From NCBI RefSeq assembly GCF_014610845.1, contig NZ_JABTCG010000001.1, forward strand, positions 1 to 64,000: a DNA stretch of 64,000 bases, given 5' to 3'. Positions 1 through 7,827 of this stretch are shown in pieces. The notes below the pieces were generated by a model. It ran no database searches, had not been told where the DNA came from, and saw only the letters and a program-made list of their open reading frames with translations. How positions within the stretch are numbered: the first letter of the stretch is position 1; every line of letters starts with the position of its first letter. Source of the stretch: Maribacter arenosus (lineage in GTDB: Bacteria > Bacteroidota > Bacteroidia > Flavobacteriales > Flavobacteriaceae). Both the position numbers and the translations under genes were made by a program.

Positions 1-52
1 TTTCGCCTCCGATCAGCAAATGCTTTAAAGTAATGTTTCTGCCCTTGAACAT
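1..52 (-). CDS. possible 5' end of a gene leaving the window
   Basis: On the minus strand an ATG at 52 opens a frame that stays open to the window edge and encodes about 17 residues (MFKGRNITLKHLLIGGE). It would be divergent from the zinc-ribbon gene at 145. Too little is present to name a product, and the frame may be chance. Confidence 0.3.
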   Translation of the reverse strand, partial: MFKGRNITLKHLLIGGE

Positions 53-144
53 GATTTGATTTTTGTAAATATCAAAAAACAAAATAATTTAACCGTACCT
101 TATACGAATAGGATACGTATACTGAGCTATTAAATGATAAAACC

Positions 145-537
145 ATGAGATTGTATAAAGAATGTCTTCATTGTGGCAAGGAATTGGAAGGTAGGACGGA
201 TAAGAAATTCTGTGATCCACAGTGTAAAAGCTCCTTTCAGTACCAGAAGGAAAAAAACCGTCCAGAGCGGTTTTACAATAAAGTTGATAATCAACTAAAG
301 CTCAATCGAAAGATATTGAAGGAATATAATAAAGGTGGCAAGGTAATCGTAAGGGCGGATATCTTATTGAAACTGGGTTTTGACCCCAATTTTTTCACCC
401 ATTATTGGAAGAACCAAAAGGAGGATGTTTATCTATTCGTATATGAATATGGATTTTTGAAAAGAAAAGAGAAGGATAAAGAAAAATATATCCTAATTAT
501 TTGGCAAGAGTATATGCAAAAAGATAGTAAGGTATGA
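145..537 (+). CDS. small zinc-ribbon protein, function unknown
   Basis: This is a 130-residue soluble protein with no signal peptide. The N-terminus carries Cys7-x2-Cys10 and Cys23-x3-Cys27, spaced like the small zinc ribbons found at the start of many bacterial hypothetical proteins (DUF2116-like). The rest is rich in lysine, aromatic residues and charged helices, which would suit a nucleic-acid-binding or regulatory role, but that is inference only. It stands alone, with an AT-rich non-coding stretch on its 3' side, and shows no operon partner. The start follows an A-rich segment typical of Bacteroidota ribosome-binding regions. Confidence 0.6.
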   Translation: MRLYKECLHCGKELEGRTDKKFCDPQCKSSFQYQKEKNRPERFYNKVDNQLKLNRKILKEYNKGGKVIVRADILLKLGFDPNFFTHYWKNQKEDVYLFVYEYGFLKRKEKDKEKYILIIWQEYMQKDSKV

Positions 538-910
538 AATACGGTGACAATATAAGGTGATTTCAGCAATTAGGATTATGTAAATCCTGAATCAAAGGGA
601 ATAACAAAATGGATGGCATGGCCTTCGCAGTTCAACCTGACTGTAATCAAGGGTTGAATAGGTTTTGAATCCAGCTAGATGAATATGAATTTATTCCCAT
701 AAAACCATTGACATTTTATCACCTACAGTAGTATAATGTACGAAGCTATTGGCTAAAATCTGGGATTGGCCTAAGATGGCTACCAACTACTATAATATAT
801 CTTTATTTATATTATATATTCATTCTAGAATATGATCTTTATCATTATTTTGATCAACAAGTCCCAAGTATATTTGATATAATACAACTCCTGATTTAAA
901 ACCGCGCTAG
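538..910. other. 373-bp non-coding interval
   Basis: No convincing gene is present on either strand. A short hairpin lies at 572-588 (AGGATT, 5-base loop, AATCCT) without a T-run. ACTATAAT-like strings recur in a strongly AT-rich segment around 730-800. A candidate promoter for the pyruvate kinase gene sits at 849-876. Confidence 0.5.
849..876 (+). promoter_or_regulatory. candidate promoter of the pyruvate kinase gene
   Basis: TTTG at 849-852 and TATATTTG at 869-876 resemble the Bacteroidota -33 and -7 boxes. The 16-base spacing is shorter than the usual 19-21, so the -7 box is the stronger half. Transcription would start about 30 bases before the ATG at 911. Confidence 0.4.
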
Positions 911-2731
911 ATGAATATAAATAAAGAGAAAGTAAAGGAATTGATTGCACAAATCGAAATCATCCTCGATGCCATTCGTCTTGAAGAAGCAAATGCTGAA
1001 GCTCTTTTAGCGCAGATAAACCCTGAGTATTTTAAAAGTGCACGGAATTTAATTCATTATAACGCATTTAGAAAATTCGACCTTAGAACCACCCAAAAAG
1101 AGTTACAGAACATAGGATTGACAAGGCTTGCCAAAGCTGAAGGCCATTTATTGTCCAGCGTGTTGAAGACCAGGTTTATACTTTATCGCTTAATAGGGGA
1201 TATACCCACTGAAAATTCAAAGGCAGGATTATCTATAAAAAATGGGAAAAGACTTTTGAATAAACATACAAAAGAACTTTTTGGCACTCGACCCAAGGGA
1301 AGAAGAGTACGGATTATGGTCACACAGCCAACACAAGCTGCATATGATTATCCAATGGTTCATGAAATGGTGCAACATGGCATGAACTGTGCACGAATAA
1401 ATTGCGCCCATGACAATCCGGAAATTTGGGAAAAAATCATTCTAAATGTACAGAAAGCCGCTAAGGCAAATGGAAAAAAAGTAAAAATCGCAATGGACCT
1501 TGCCGGGCCAAAAATAAGGACGGGTAACATAACGCCGGGTCCTCAGATTCGTAAGTTTACCCCAGTGCGTGATAAAAGCGGTAACACCATAGGTCCTGCA
1601 TTAATCGTACTGGTACCAGAGGTCAAGGACGCCACTAAGCCCAACACCTTGCCTGTTGGGTTAGAGTGGCTTCAGAAATTGGCTCTGGGTGATAAATTGA
1701 CCCTATCCGATACTAGGGATAAACTGAGAAAACTAAAGGTTGTACATGTAGAAGACCAACAGGTTCATTTACATTGTTACAAGACTTCCTATATCGGTAC
1801 AGGTACCATTATTGGTTGTATGAATCGGGAATTGGAAAATGGTACAGTGGGGGAACTTCCTTCAATAGAACAGGCGATTTTGCTTAGAACCAATGACATG
1901 CTTACCATTACTAAATCACATACAATAGGAAACCCTGCAATATACGATGAAGATGGGAATCTCATTGAGCGGGCAACTATTCCGTGCCAGCTCTCAGAGG
2001 TCTTTGATAGGGTAAAGAAAGGAGAAACAATTTTATTCGATGATGGTAAAATTGAGGGTCATATAGAGGCCATATTTCCCGATTATTTTGAGGTACGGAT
2101 TACAAGGGCGATGGAAAAAGGATCTAAATTGAAAGCTGAAAAAGGAATAAATTTTCCAAATACGGACCTTGGAATCAGTGGACTTACTGCCAAAGATAAG
2201 GTGGACCTAGAGTTTGTGGCGAAATATGCCGACGTCGTTAATTTCTCTTTTGTTAACTCAAAGGATGATGTAGAGGAGTTATTAAGCGAATTGGAAAAGT
2301 GGGATGCTGTCAACAAGCTTAGTATCATTCTAAAAATAGAGACGCGCCTTGCTTTTGATAACCTCGTGGAAATTCTACTTGCCGCATTGAAGGTCAAGTA
2401 TATAGGTGTAATGATAGCTAGGGGCGACCTTGCCGTAGAAACCGGTTGGGATAGTATAAGTAAGGTTCAGGAAGAAATTTTGGCCTTGTGCGGTGCAGCC
2501 CACGTGCCTGTGGTATGGGCGACCCAGGTATTGGAAAGTTTTGCGAAAGAAGGATTGCCCTCTCGGGCCGAGATCACGGATGCAACAGCCTCATTGAAGG
2601 CAGAATGTGTTATGTTGAATAAAGGACCCTATATTAATGACGTATTGCAATTGTTGAATAAAATCCTATCCCTTATGGAGCAGTTTCATGAGAAAAATGT
2701 ATCGATGCTACCAAGAATGGAAAAATTATAA
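911..2731 (+). CDS. pyruvate kinase family protein, atypical long form
   Basis: The 606-residue protein has a helical N-terminal extension of about 130 residues, followed by a pyruvate kinase barrel. It would transfer phosphate between phosphoenolpyruvate and ADP in the cytoplasm. Catalytic residues are recognisable: Arg162 in ARINCAHD, Asp196 and Arg203 in MDLAGPKIRTG, Lys475 and Glu477 in KIET, Asp506 in ARGDL and Thr538 in ATQVLES. The usual C-terminal effector domain is missing, and the protein ends about 70 residues after ATQVLES. The potassium-site residues are changed (Leu197, Ala198 and Lys201 where potassium-dependent enzymes have Thr, Lys and Glu), the pattern of potassium-independent enzymes. 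Family membership is certain; physiological direction is not. The gene is monocistronic. Confidence 0.8.
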   Translation: MNINKEKVKELIAQIEIILDAIRLEEANAEALLAQINPEYFKSARNLIHYNAFRKFDLRTTQKELQNIGLTRLAKAEGHLLSSVLKTRFILYRLIGDIPTENSKAGLSIKNGKRLLNKHTKELFGTRPKGRRVRIMVTQPTQAAYDYPMVHEMVQHGMNCARINCAHDNPEIWEKIILNVQKAAKANGKKVKIAMDLAGPKIRTGNITPGPQIRKFTPVRDKSGNTIGPALIVLVPEVKDATKPNTLPVGLEWLQKLALGDKLTLSDTRDKLRKLKVVHVEDQQVHLHCYKTSYIGTGTIIGCMNRELENGTVGELPSIEQAILLRTNDMLTITKSHTIGNPAIYDEDGNLIERATIPCQLSEVFDRVKKGETILFDDGKIEGHIEAIFPDYFEVRITRAMEKGSKLKAEKGINFPNTDLGISGLTAKDKVDLEFVAKYADVVNFSFVNSKDDVEELLSELEKWDAVNKLSIILKIETRLAFDNLVEILLAALKVKYIGVMIARGDLAVETGWDSISKVQEEILALCGAAHVPVVWATQVLESFAKEGLPSRAEITDATASLKAECVMLNKGPYINDVLQLLNKILSLMEQFHEKNVSMLPRMEKL

Positions 2732-2895
2732 ATACCGTGGCCTTATTTATGAAAGCGGGAGACTATCGCGATAATAACTATTGAAAAGTCGGCCACCACA
2801 GCTCAATAAGTGTTAACAACATGGATTATTGGTAATCGGCATTTCTAATCACCTTTCGCTGTACTCTGAACAAAAAACCATTATCACTAGTTCAT

Positions 2896-2932
2896 AAAAA
2901 ATTAGACCGCCAATTTAGACGGTCTAATTTAT
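2896..2932 (-). terminator. Rho-independent terminator of the ECF operon
   Basis: An 11-bp perfect stem (AAATTAGACCG at 2899-2909 with CGGTCTAATTT at 2920-2930) is followed on the minus strand by a run of T. It lies just downstream of the last gene of the minus-strand sigma operon, which ends at 2961. Confidence 0.8.
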
Positions 2933-2960
2933 ATAGGATAACATTATTTTTCGTTTAAAA

Positions 2961-3416
2961 TCATCTATTGCCTCCACTATTCTTTTGGCGGTATTGCTGT
3001 AGTAAACGCCGTTTAAAACCCCTCTCAGTTTTCAATAACAGGAAGGTTTTCTTTGCGGAAATGACGTTCTGAATATCCTTTAGAAATTTTTGATCAGCTT
3101 CATGTTTTTCGTTTTCAAGAGCAATGAGATTTTTAAATAACACCTCTGACTCTTTATCAGACAGGGATTCCATATCCCTTAACTTTCCGTAGATCTGACT
3201 GCGCTCTTTTTCCCTAAAGCCTTCCATTTGCTCTTCATGCGCATTGTAAATCGGCCAAAAGGCCTGGGCTTCCTTACTTGTTAAATCCAATCGTTCCGTA
3301 ATATAAGCTACCTTTAACGATTTTATTTTATCCTTATTAAATTCCCGTTGTCCAAATAACAAAGTCGTAGTGGACAGTACGAAGACAATAGTCAGTATAT
3401 TTTTACTAATATTCAT
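2961..3416 (-). CDS. Spy/CpxP-like periplasmic protein of an ECF sigma operon
   Basis: The 151-residue product begins with a signal peptide (hydrophobic residues 8-20, cleavage near LLFGQ). The mature part is almost wholly helical and highly charged, with a LDLTSKEAQAFWPIYN segment typical of the flavobacterial proteins annotated as sensor of ECF-type sigma factor. These resemble the Spy/CpxP fold, which monitors misfolded protein or metal in the periplasm. The C-terminus is strongly basic. It is the third gene of an operon with the sigma factor and a membrane protein, and its start overlaps the preceding gene by 11 bases. A sensing role is inferred from context. Confidence 0.7.
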   Translation of the reverse strand: MNISKNILTIVFVLSTTTLLFGQREFNKDKIKSLKVAYITERLDLTSKEAQAFWPIYNAHEEQMEGFREKERSQIYGKLRDMESLSDKESEVLFKNLIALENEKHEADQKFLKDIQNVISAKKTFLLLKTERGFKRRLLQQYRQKNSGGNR

Positions 3417-3936
3417 AATCTGTTAGGTTTAATTCTTCAAAATCATCTAAACTATTATCCAAATAATCAATGATATTCTCATCCTCGAATTCATTTTCCA
3501 GAACATCGGATATCTCCAAATCATCCACTGGGATCACTTCCGCAATTTCATAGGTCGAAAATCCGGAAGCGGTATGCTCAAAATAGTCTTCAATCTCGGT
3601 TTTCGCCAAGCTCTCGAAGGTAGGTTCCGCTGATTGGGTATAACGGATGCCGATCGTCAAAAGAACCAAGGCGGCAATAGCAGCTGCATAATACAGGTAT
3701 TTAGCACGCGGATTTAAGGGTATTACCTTGGTTTCATCCTGATCCAATTTTTTCAGAATTTTCGAATTCAATCCTTCAAAATAAGCATCCGGTACTAAAA
3801 AACCACTCGATTTTGACGACAATAGATCACGCTGATTATCTTTTTGGGTAGATATTCTATCCATAAGCTTATCAGTAAACCCTTCGAAGTAACCTTCGGG
3901 GGTTTTGAAATTCGCATTGTCTTTAGATGTTTTCAT
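3406..3936 (-). CDS. single-pass membrane protein, probable anti-sigma-like partner
   Basis: This 176-residue protein has no standard anti-sigma domain. Residues 1-80 are cytoplasmic by prediction and contain a repeated motif: PEGYFEGFTDKLM near residue 13 and PDAYFEGLNSKIL near residue 50. One membrane span follows (about 84-102, YLYYAAAIAALVLL). The remaining 70 residues are extremely acidic and end DYEY. The gene lies 33 bases after the ECF sigma gene and overlaps the Spy-like gene. Position and topology suggest it holds the sigma factor at the membrane, with the acidic tail facing the periplasm; this is inference. Confidence 0.6.
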   Translation of the reverse strand: MKTSKDNANFKTPEGYFEGFTDKLMDRISTQKDNQRDLLSSKSSGFLVPDAYFEGLNSKILKKLDQDETKVIPLNPRAKYLYYAAAIAALVLLTIGIRYTQSAEPTFESLAKTEIEDYFEHTASGFSTYEIAEVIPVDDLEISDVLENEFEDENIIDYLDNSLDDFEELNLTDYEY

Positions 3937-3969
3937 GTCTATTATTTGACTATCAATAGTTTAAATGGT

Positions 3970-4512
3970 TTAATCCTCTTTTAAAAAAGATTCCAATTTT
4001 TTAACGGCCAAGTGATATGATGCTTTTAAACCACCAACCGAGGTATTCAAAATTGACGAGATTTCTTCGTATTTCAATTCCTGAAAATACTTCATATTAA
4101 AGACCAATTTTTGCTTTTCTGGAAGTCTGGCTATCGCTTCTTGCAATTTCATTTGAATCTCATCCCCATCAAAATAGACATCGGCTTGTAAGTTGGTCAC
4201 CATTCTATCTTGTAATTCAGCATCACTAATACCAAGCTTGTTCGATTTTTTCTTTAAAAATGTCAATGCTTCGTTGGTGGCGATACGGTACATCCATGAA
4301 AACAATTGACTATCCCCCTTGAACCCATTTATGTTTTTATAGACCTTGATAAACGTATTTTGCAACACATCATCCGCATCATCATGGTTTAACACAATTC
4401 TTCGTATATGCCAATAGAGCCTTTCTTTGTAAGTGTTGACCAACACTTCAAAGGCCTTAGCTTGTTTGGCTTTATCCTTTAGGTCATGTACCAAAGTTTC
4501 TTCAACAATCAA
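3970..4512 (-). CDS. RNA polymerase sigma factor, ECF subfamily
   Basis: A 180-residue ECF sigma-70 factor. Region 2 is at about residues 20-90, with DDADDVLQNTFIKVY and the SQLFSWMYRIATNEAL segment that contacts the -10 element. Region 4 is at about 120-175, with LPEKQKLVFNMKYFQELKYEEIS and a helix-turn-helix that recognises the -35 element. It heads a three-gene minus-strand operon with a membrane protein and a Spy-like periplasmic protein, so it probably drives an envelope-stress response. Upstream lies a candidate ECF-type promoter that could make it autoregulated. Confidence 0.92.
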   Translation of the reverse strand: MIVEETLVHDLKDKAKQAKAFEVLVNTYKERLYWHIRRIVLNHDDADDVLQNTFIKVYKNINGFKGDSQLFSWMYRIATNEALTFLKKKSNKLGISDAELQDRMVTNLQADVYFDGDEIQMKLQEAIARLPEKQKLVFNMKYFQELKYEEISSILNTSVGGLKASYHLAVKKLESFLKED

Positions 4513-4531
4513 AGGGAAAGGTTTTGTCTTT

Positions 4532-4555
4532 GACTATAAAAGTAACAAAAGGTTT
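4532..4555 (-). promoter_or_regulatory. candidate ECF-type promoter of the sigma operon
   Basis: Read on the minus strand, AAACCTTTTG is followed by ATAGTC about 20 bases upstream of the sigma start. This resembles the AAC...GTC promoters of Bacteroidota ECF factors and would allow autoregulation. It is a pattern match by eye. Confidence 0.4.
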
Positions 4556-4736
4556 AATGTTTTGGTTTGTGATTGGAAAGAAATGCCACTGTTAGGAAAA
4601 TGAATTTTTAAATGTGTAGACATTCAATATGTATTCGCTGATTCCTTAGTACTGATTCTTTTCTTTTCTCCCTAATTTTAATGATGATAATAAACAACCT
4701 TTTACGGCATGGTGTATCTACTATAAAAAGAAGTAT

Positions 4737-5936
4737 ATGAAATTCAAAGAAGTGTTTTTGGTAACTTTTATGATCTTTTTGGCAAGTTGTAGTACTTCGG
4801 ATGATGGTGATATGGGCTATGATTCTGAACTAGAGTCTGCCGAGGCTAAGGCCATGGTGTTGACTAACAACACGTTTGCCCTAGATTTCTTCAAGGAAAT
4901 TTCAAAGGATGGCGAAGCGGAAAACTATATGGTTTCTCCATTAAGTCTTTCTATGGCATTAGGTATGACCTATAATGGGGCAGATGGTGACACCGAGTCT
5001 GCCTTTGGCGATGTCTTGGGGTATGAAGATGTGGACGGGGCCAACAAATTTAATCAGAAATTGATGAAATCGCTTATGGCAGATGGAAGTGGGGCAAGGT
5101 TGAATTTGGCCAATGCGATCTGGATTCGGAACGATTTTCCGGTAGAGCGGGACTTTGTTGCCGTTAATAAAACGTTTTACAACGCCGAAGTCGACAATTT
5201 GGATTTTAGTGATGTCAAGGCGGTGGAGGTTGTTAATAAATGGGCTTATGACCATACCAAAGGCAAAATTGACAAATTAATTGAAGAGTTCGATAATAGT
5301 ACGGTTCTTTTTTTGGCCAATGCCCTTTATTTTAAGGGTACTTGGAAGTTTGAGTTTAAACCCAGCGACACTGAACAGGCGGCATTCCATACTTCAAATG
5401 GCACGGCACAAGTTCCTATGATGGCTATGAGCGCTACTGTACCCCATTTTACAAACGATACTTTTTCTTCGATTATCCTTCCCTATAAGAACGACCGTTA
5501 TCAAATGGCAGTGTTCTTGCCCCATGAGGATTTTGATACCAACGATATTGTAGCTGACCTTTCTATGAAAAATTTAGGAAACTGGCTAGAGCGTTATACT
5601 GAAAGAGGATTAGATATAAAATTGCCAAAGTTCAAGAAAGAATATGAAAACGAGCTTAACGACGAATTGGCCAATATGGGTCTAGGGATTGCCTTTTCCA
5701 GTAATGCGGATTTTGGAAAAATAAACAGTGAAGCTTTATTGCGAATATCCAAAGTCTTTCAAAAGACCTTTATTGAGGTCAACGAGGAAGGCACGGAAGC
5801 TGCTGCAGTAACGGGAGTGGAAATTATAATGACTTCAGGGACGCCCTCTTTCGTTGTAAATCGTCCTTTTTTATATATGATACGGGACAGCTATACCGGA
5901 TCAATCTGTTTTATGGGCAGGGTAGGTAGGCCTTGA
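4737..5936 (+). CDS. serpin family protease inhibitor, lipoprotein
   Basis: A 399-residue serpin with a lipoprotein signal (lipobox LASC, Cys18) followed by acidic STSDDGD, which in Bacteroidota favours export to the cell surface. The serpin core is full length: YMVSPLSLSMALGMTYNGA near residue 62, FLANALYFKGTW near 190 and NRPFLYMI near the end. The reactive-centre hinge EEGTEAAAVTG (about 350-360) is the small-residue type found in inhibitory serpins. Counting from the hinge puts the scissile bond near Thr366-Ser367, with Met365 beside it, suggesting elastase- or chymotrypsin-like targets. It is a single gene divergent from the sigma operon. Confidence 0.9.
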   Translation: MKFKEVFLVTFMIFLASCSTSDDGDMGYDSELESAEAKAMVLTNNTFALDFFKEISKDGEAENYMVSPLSLSMALGMTYNGADGDTESAFGDVLGYEDVDGANKFNQKLMKSLMADGSGARLNLANAIWIRNDFPVERDFVAVNKTFYNAEVDNLDFSDVKAVEVVNKWAYDHTKGKIDKLIEEFDNSTVLFLANALYFKGTWKFEFKPSDTEQAAFHTSNGTAQVPMMAMSATVPHFTNDTFSSIILPYKNDRYQMAVFLPHEDFDTNDIVADLSMKNLGNWLERYTERGLDIKLPKFKKEYENELNDELANMGLGIAFSSNADFGKINSEALLRISKVFQKTFIEVNEEGTEAAAVTGVEIIMTSGTPSFVVNRPFLYMIRDSYTGSICFMGRVGRP

Positions 5937-5957
5937 TTAATTTTAGATGCCTCCAAG

Positions 5958-5992
5958 TTGGAATACTTAAAAGAATAATATACATATTCCAA
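5958..5992. repeat. inverted repeat between convergent genes
   Basis: TTGGAATA at 5958-5965 pairs with TATTCCAA at 5985-5992 around a 19-base AT-rich loop. It sits between the converging serpin and ABC exporter genes and may help termination, but there is no T-run. Confidence 0.35.
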
Positions 5993-6006
5993 AACAGTCT
6001 CTTAAA

Positions 6007-7827
6007 TCAAAATGATTGCATTTCAACTAGTTTTCTGTAGGCTCCGTTCTTCGCCAATAGTTCGGTATGTGAACCTTGTTCAACAATTTTCCCTTTTTGA
6101 AGCACTACAATGCTGCTGGCACTTTGGATGGTTGACAGGCGATGGGCAATAACAATTGAGGTTCTGTTGCGCATCATTTTCTCCAAGGCATCCTGTACCA
6201 GGCGTTCGCTTTCGGTATCGAGAGCGGAAGTGGCTTCATCCAAGATCATGATCGGCGGATTCTTCAAAACAGCCCTTGCGATAGACAACCGTTGTTTTTG
6301 GCCTCCACTAAGTTTATTGCCGCTATCCCCAATATTGGTGTCATATCCTTGGGGTAGTGCCGATATGAATTCATGGGCATTTGCAATTTTCGCCGCTGCT
6401 ATTATTTCGTCTTCCGATGCGTTCTCCTTGCCCATACCAATATTATTGCCTACGGTATCATTGAACAATATGGAATCTTGTGTCACCAAGCCCATTAATC
6501 CTCGTAATGATTTCTTGGAGATATCCTTAATATTGACTCCGTCAATTTGAATCTCACCTTCATTCACGTCATAAAAACGGGTGACCAAATTGGCAATCGT
6601 ACTTTTTCCACTACCCGATTGGCCCACAAGTGCTATGGTATCGCCTTTCGAGACCTTGAGGTCAAAGTTTTTAAGCACATACTCCTCTTCATATTTAAAG
6701 GCGATGTTATTAAGAACGATATCTTGGTCAAAAGTTGTTTTATCCAAGGCATTTGCCTTATCGATAATAGGGTTTTCGGTTTCTAAAATTTGAAGTACCC
6801 GTTCCGCTGCGGCATTCCCTTTTTTAACTCCGAACGATGCTTTGCTAATGGCTTTTGCGGGAGTTAAAATATTATAAGCCAATCCCATGTAAGCAATGAA
6901 CGATGAGGCATCAAGGGTCTTATCTACCAATACCATTTTGCCCCCAAACCATAAGAGTACACCAATGACCAAAATGCCCAAAAATTCCCCAGTAGGGGAA
7001 GCGAGGTTCTGGCGGTTTAATAATTTGTTCGAAAATTTAAAAAAACGCTCTGTAGAGGTACTGAATGTTTTATAAAAGCGGGATTCCGCATTGAAAGCCT
7101 TGATCACCCGTAATCCGCCCAAAGTCTCTTCCACGATTGATAAAAACTCCCCTTGTTCTTTCTGTACCCGATCCGACTTTTTTTTCAGCGATTTACCAAT
7201 TCTGGAAATAATCGCACCAGCTATCGGAATAAATATGAAAACAAAAAAAGTAAGCTTTGAACTGATTCCGAACATGATGATTATGGTGAACACGATAGTG
7301 AGTGGTTCACGTACAATCAACTCTAATATAGATAGAAAAGAATGTTGGATTTCGAGCACATCCGAGGTAATCCGGGCAATGACATCCCCTTTTCGTTTTT
7401 CGGAATAGTAAGAAATAGGCAATTCTGTAATCTTTTTGTACATCGCGTTGCGAACATCCTTCAAAACGCCATTTCGCAAAAATGTAATAAAGTACATGGC
7501 CGCGTAGTTGAAGAAGTTTTTTAACAAGAACAAAATCAAAACGAGCCCAATGACAAGGACTAGGCCCTTCATTTGGTCGTCCCCGGAATATGCCGTTACC
7601 TTGAAATTTATAAAATCTTGGAGATAGTCCTTTAAATGGCCCAAATCAGTATAGATGGGCTCCCTAAGTACCTTTTTCTCCGGTTTAAAAAGTACATCCA
7701 ACATTGGAATCAACGCGGCAAAGGACAAAGCGCTGAACAGTGCATAGAGGATATTGAAGAATATATTTAGAAACCCGTATTTCTTATAAGGCTTCGCAAA
7801 GCGAAGAATTTTCTTGAAATAGTCCAT
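6007..7827 (-). CDS. ABC transporter, MsbA-like exporter half-transporter
   Basis: This 606-residue protein fuses an exporter-type membrane domain (about residues 1-330, six predicted spans) to a nucleotide-binding domain (about 360-606). The latter shows Walker A GQSGSGKST, signature LSGGQKQR, Walker B IMILDEATSAL and the switch histidine in IVIAHRLST. It would act as a homodimer exporting lipid or another hydrophobic substrate, and MsbA-type lipid A flippase is the closest well-known relative. Its start overlaps the stop of the phosphohexomutase gene by one base (TAATG), so the two are probably co-translated. The substrate cannot be told from sequence. Confidence 0.88.
   Translation of the reverse strand: MDYFKKILRFAKPYKKYGFLNIFFNILYALFSALSFAALIPMLDVLFKPEKKVLREPIYTDLGHLKDYLQDFINFKVTAYSGDDQMKGLVLVIGLVLILFLLKNFFNYAAMYFITFLRNGVLKDVRNAMYKKITELPISYYSEKRKGDVIARITSDVLEIQHSFLSILELIVREPLTIVFTIIIMFGISSKLTFFVFIFIPIAGAIISRIGKSLKKKSDRVQKEQGEFLSIVEETLGGLRVIKAFNAESRFYKTFSTSTERFFKFSNKLLNRQNLASPTGEFLGILVIGVLLWFGGKMVLVDKTLDASSFIAYMGLAYNILTPAKAISKASFGVKKGNAAAERVLQILETENPIIDKANALDKTTFDQDIVLNNIAFKYEEEYVLKNFDLKVSKGDTIALVGQSGSGKSTIANLVTRFYDVNEGEIQIDGVNIKDISKKSLRGLMGLVTQDSILFNDTVGNNIGMGKENASEDEIIAAAKIANAHEFISALPQGYDTNIGDSGNKLSGGQKQRLSIARAVLKNPPIMILDEATSALDTESERLVQDALEKMMRNRTSIVIAHRLSTIQSASSIVVLQKGKIVEQGSHTELLAKNGAYRKLVEMQSF

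Noticed and set aside
572-588. Hairpin after the zinc-ribbon gene
   Set aside because: The 6-bp stem has no T-run and is too weak to call as a terminator.
2083-2397. Antisense open frame of 104 codons inside the pyruvate kinase gene
   Set aside because: It mirrors codon bias of the true gene, has no domain character and no start context.
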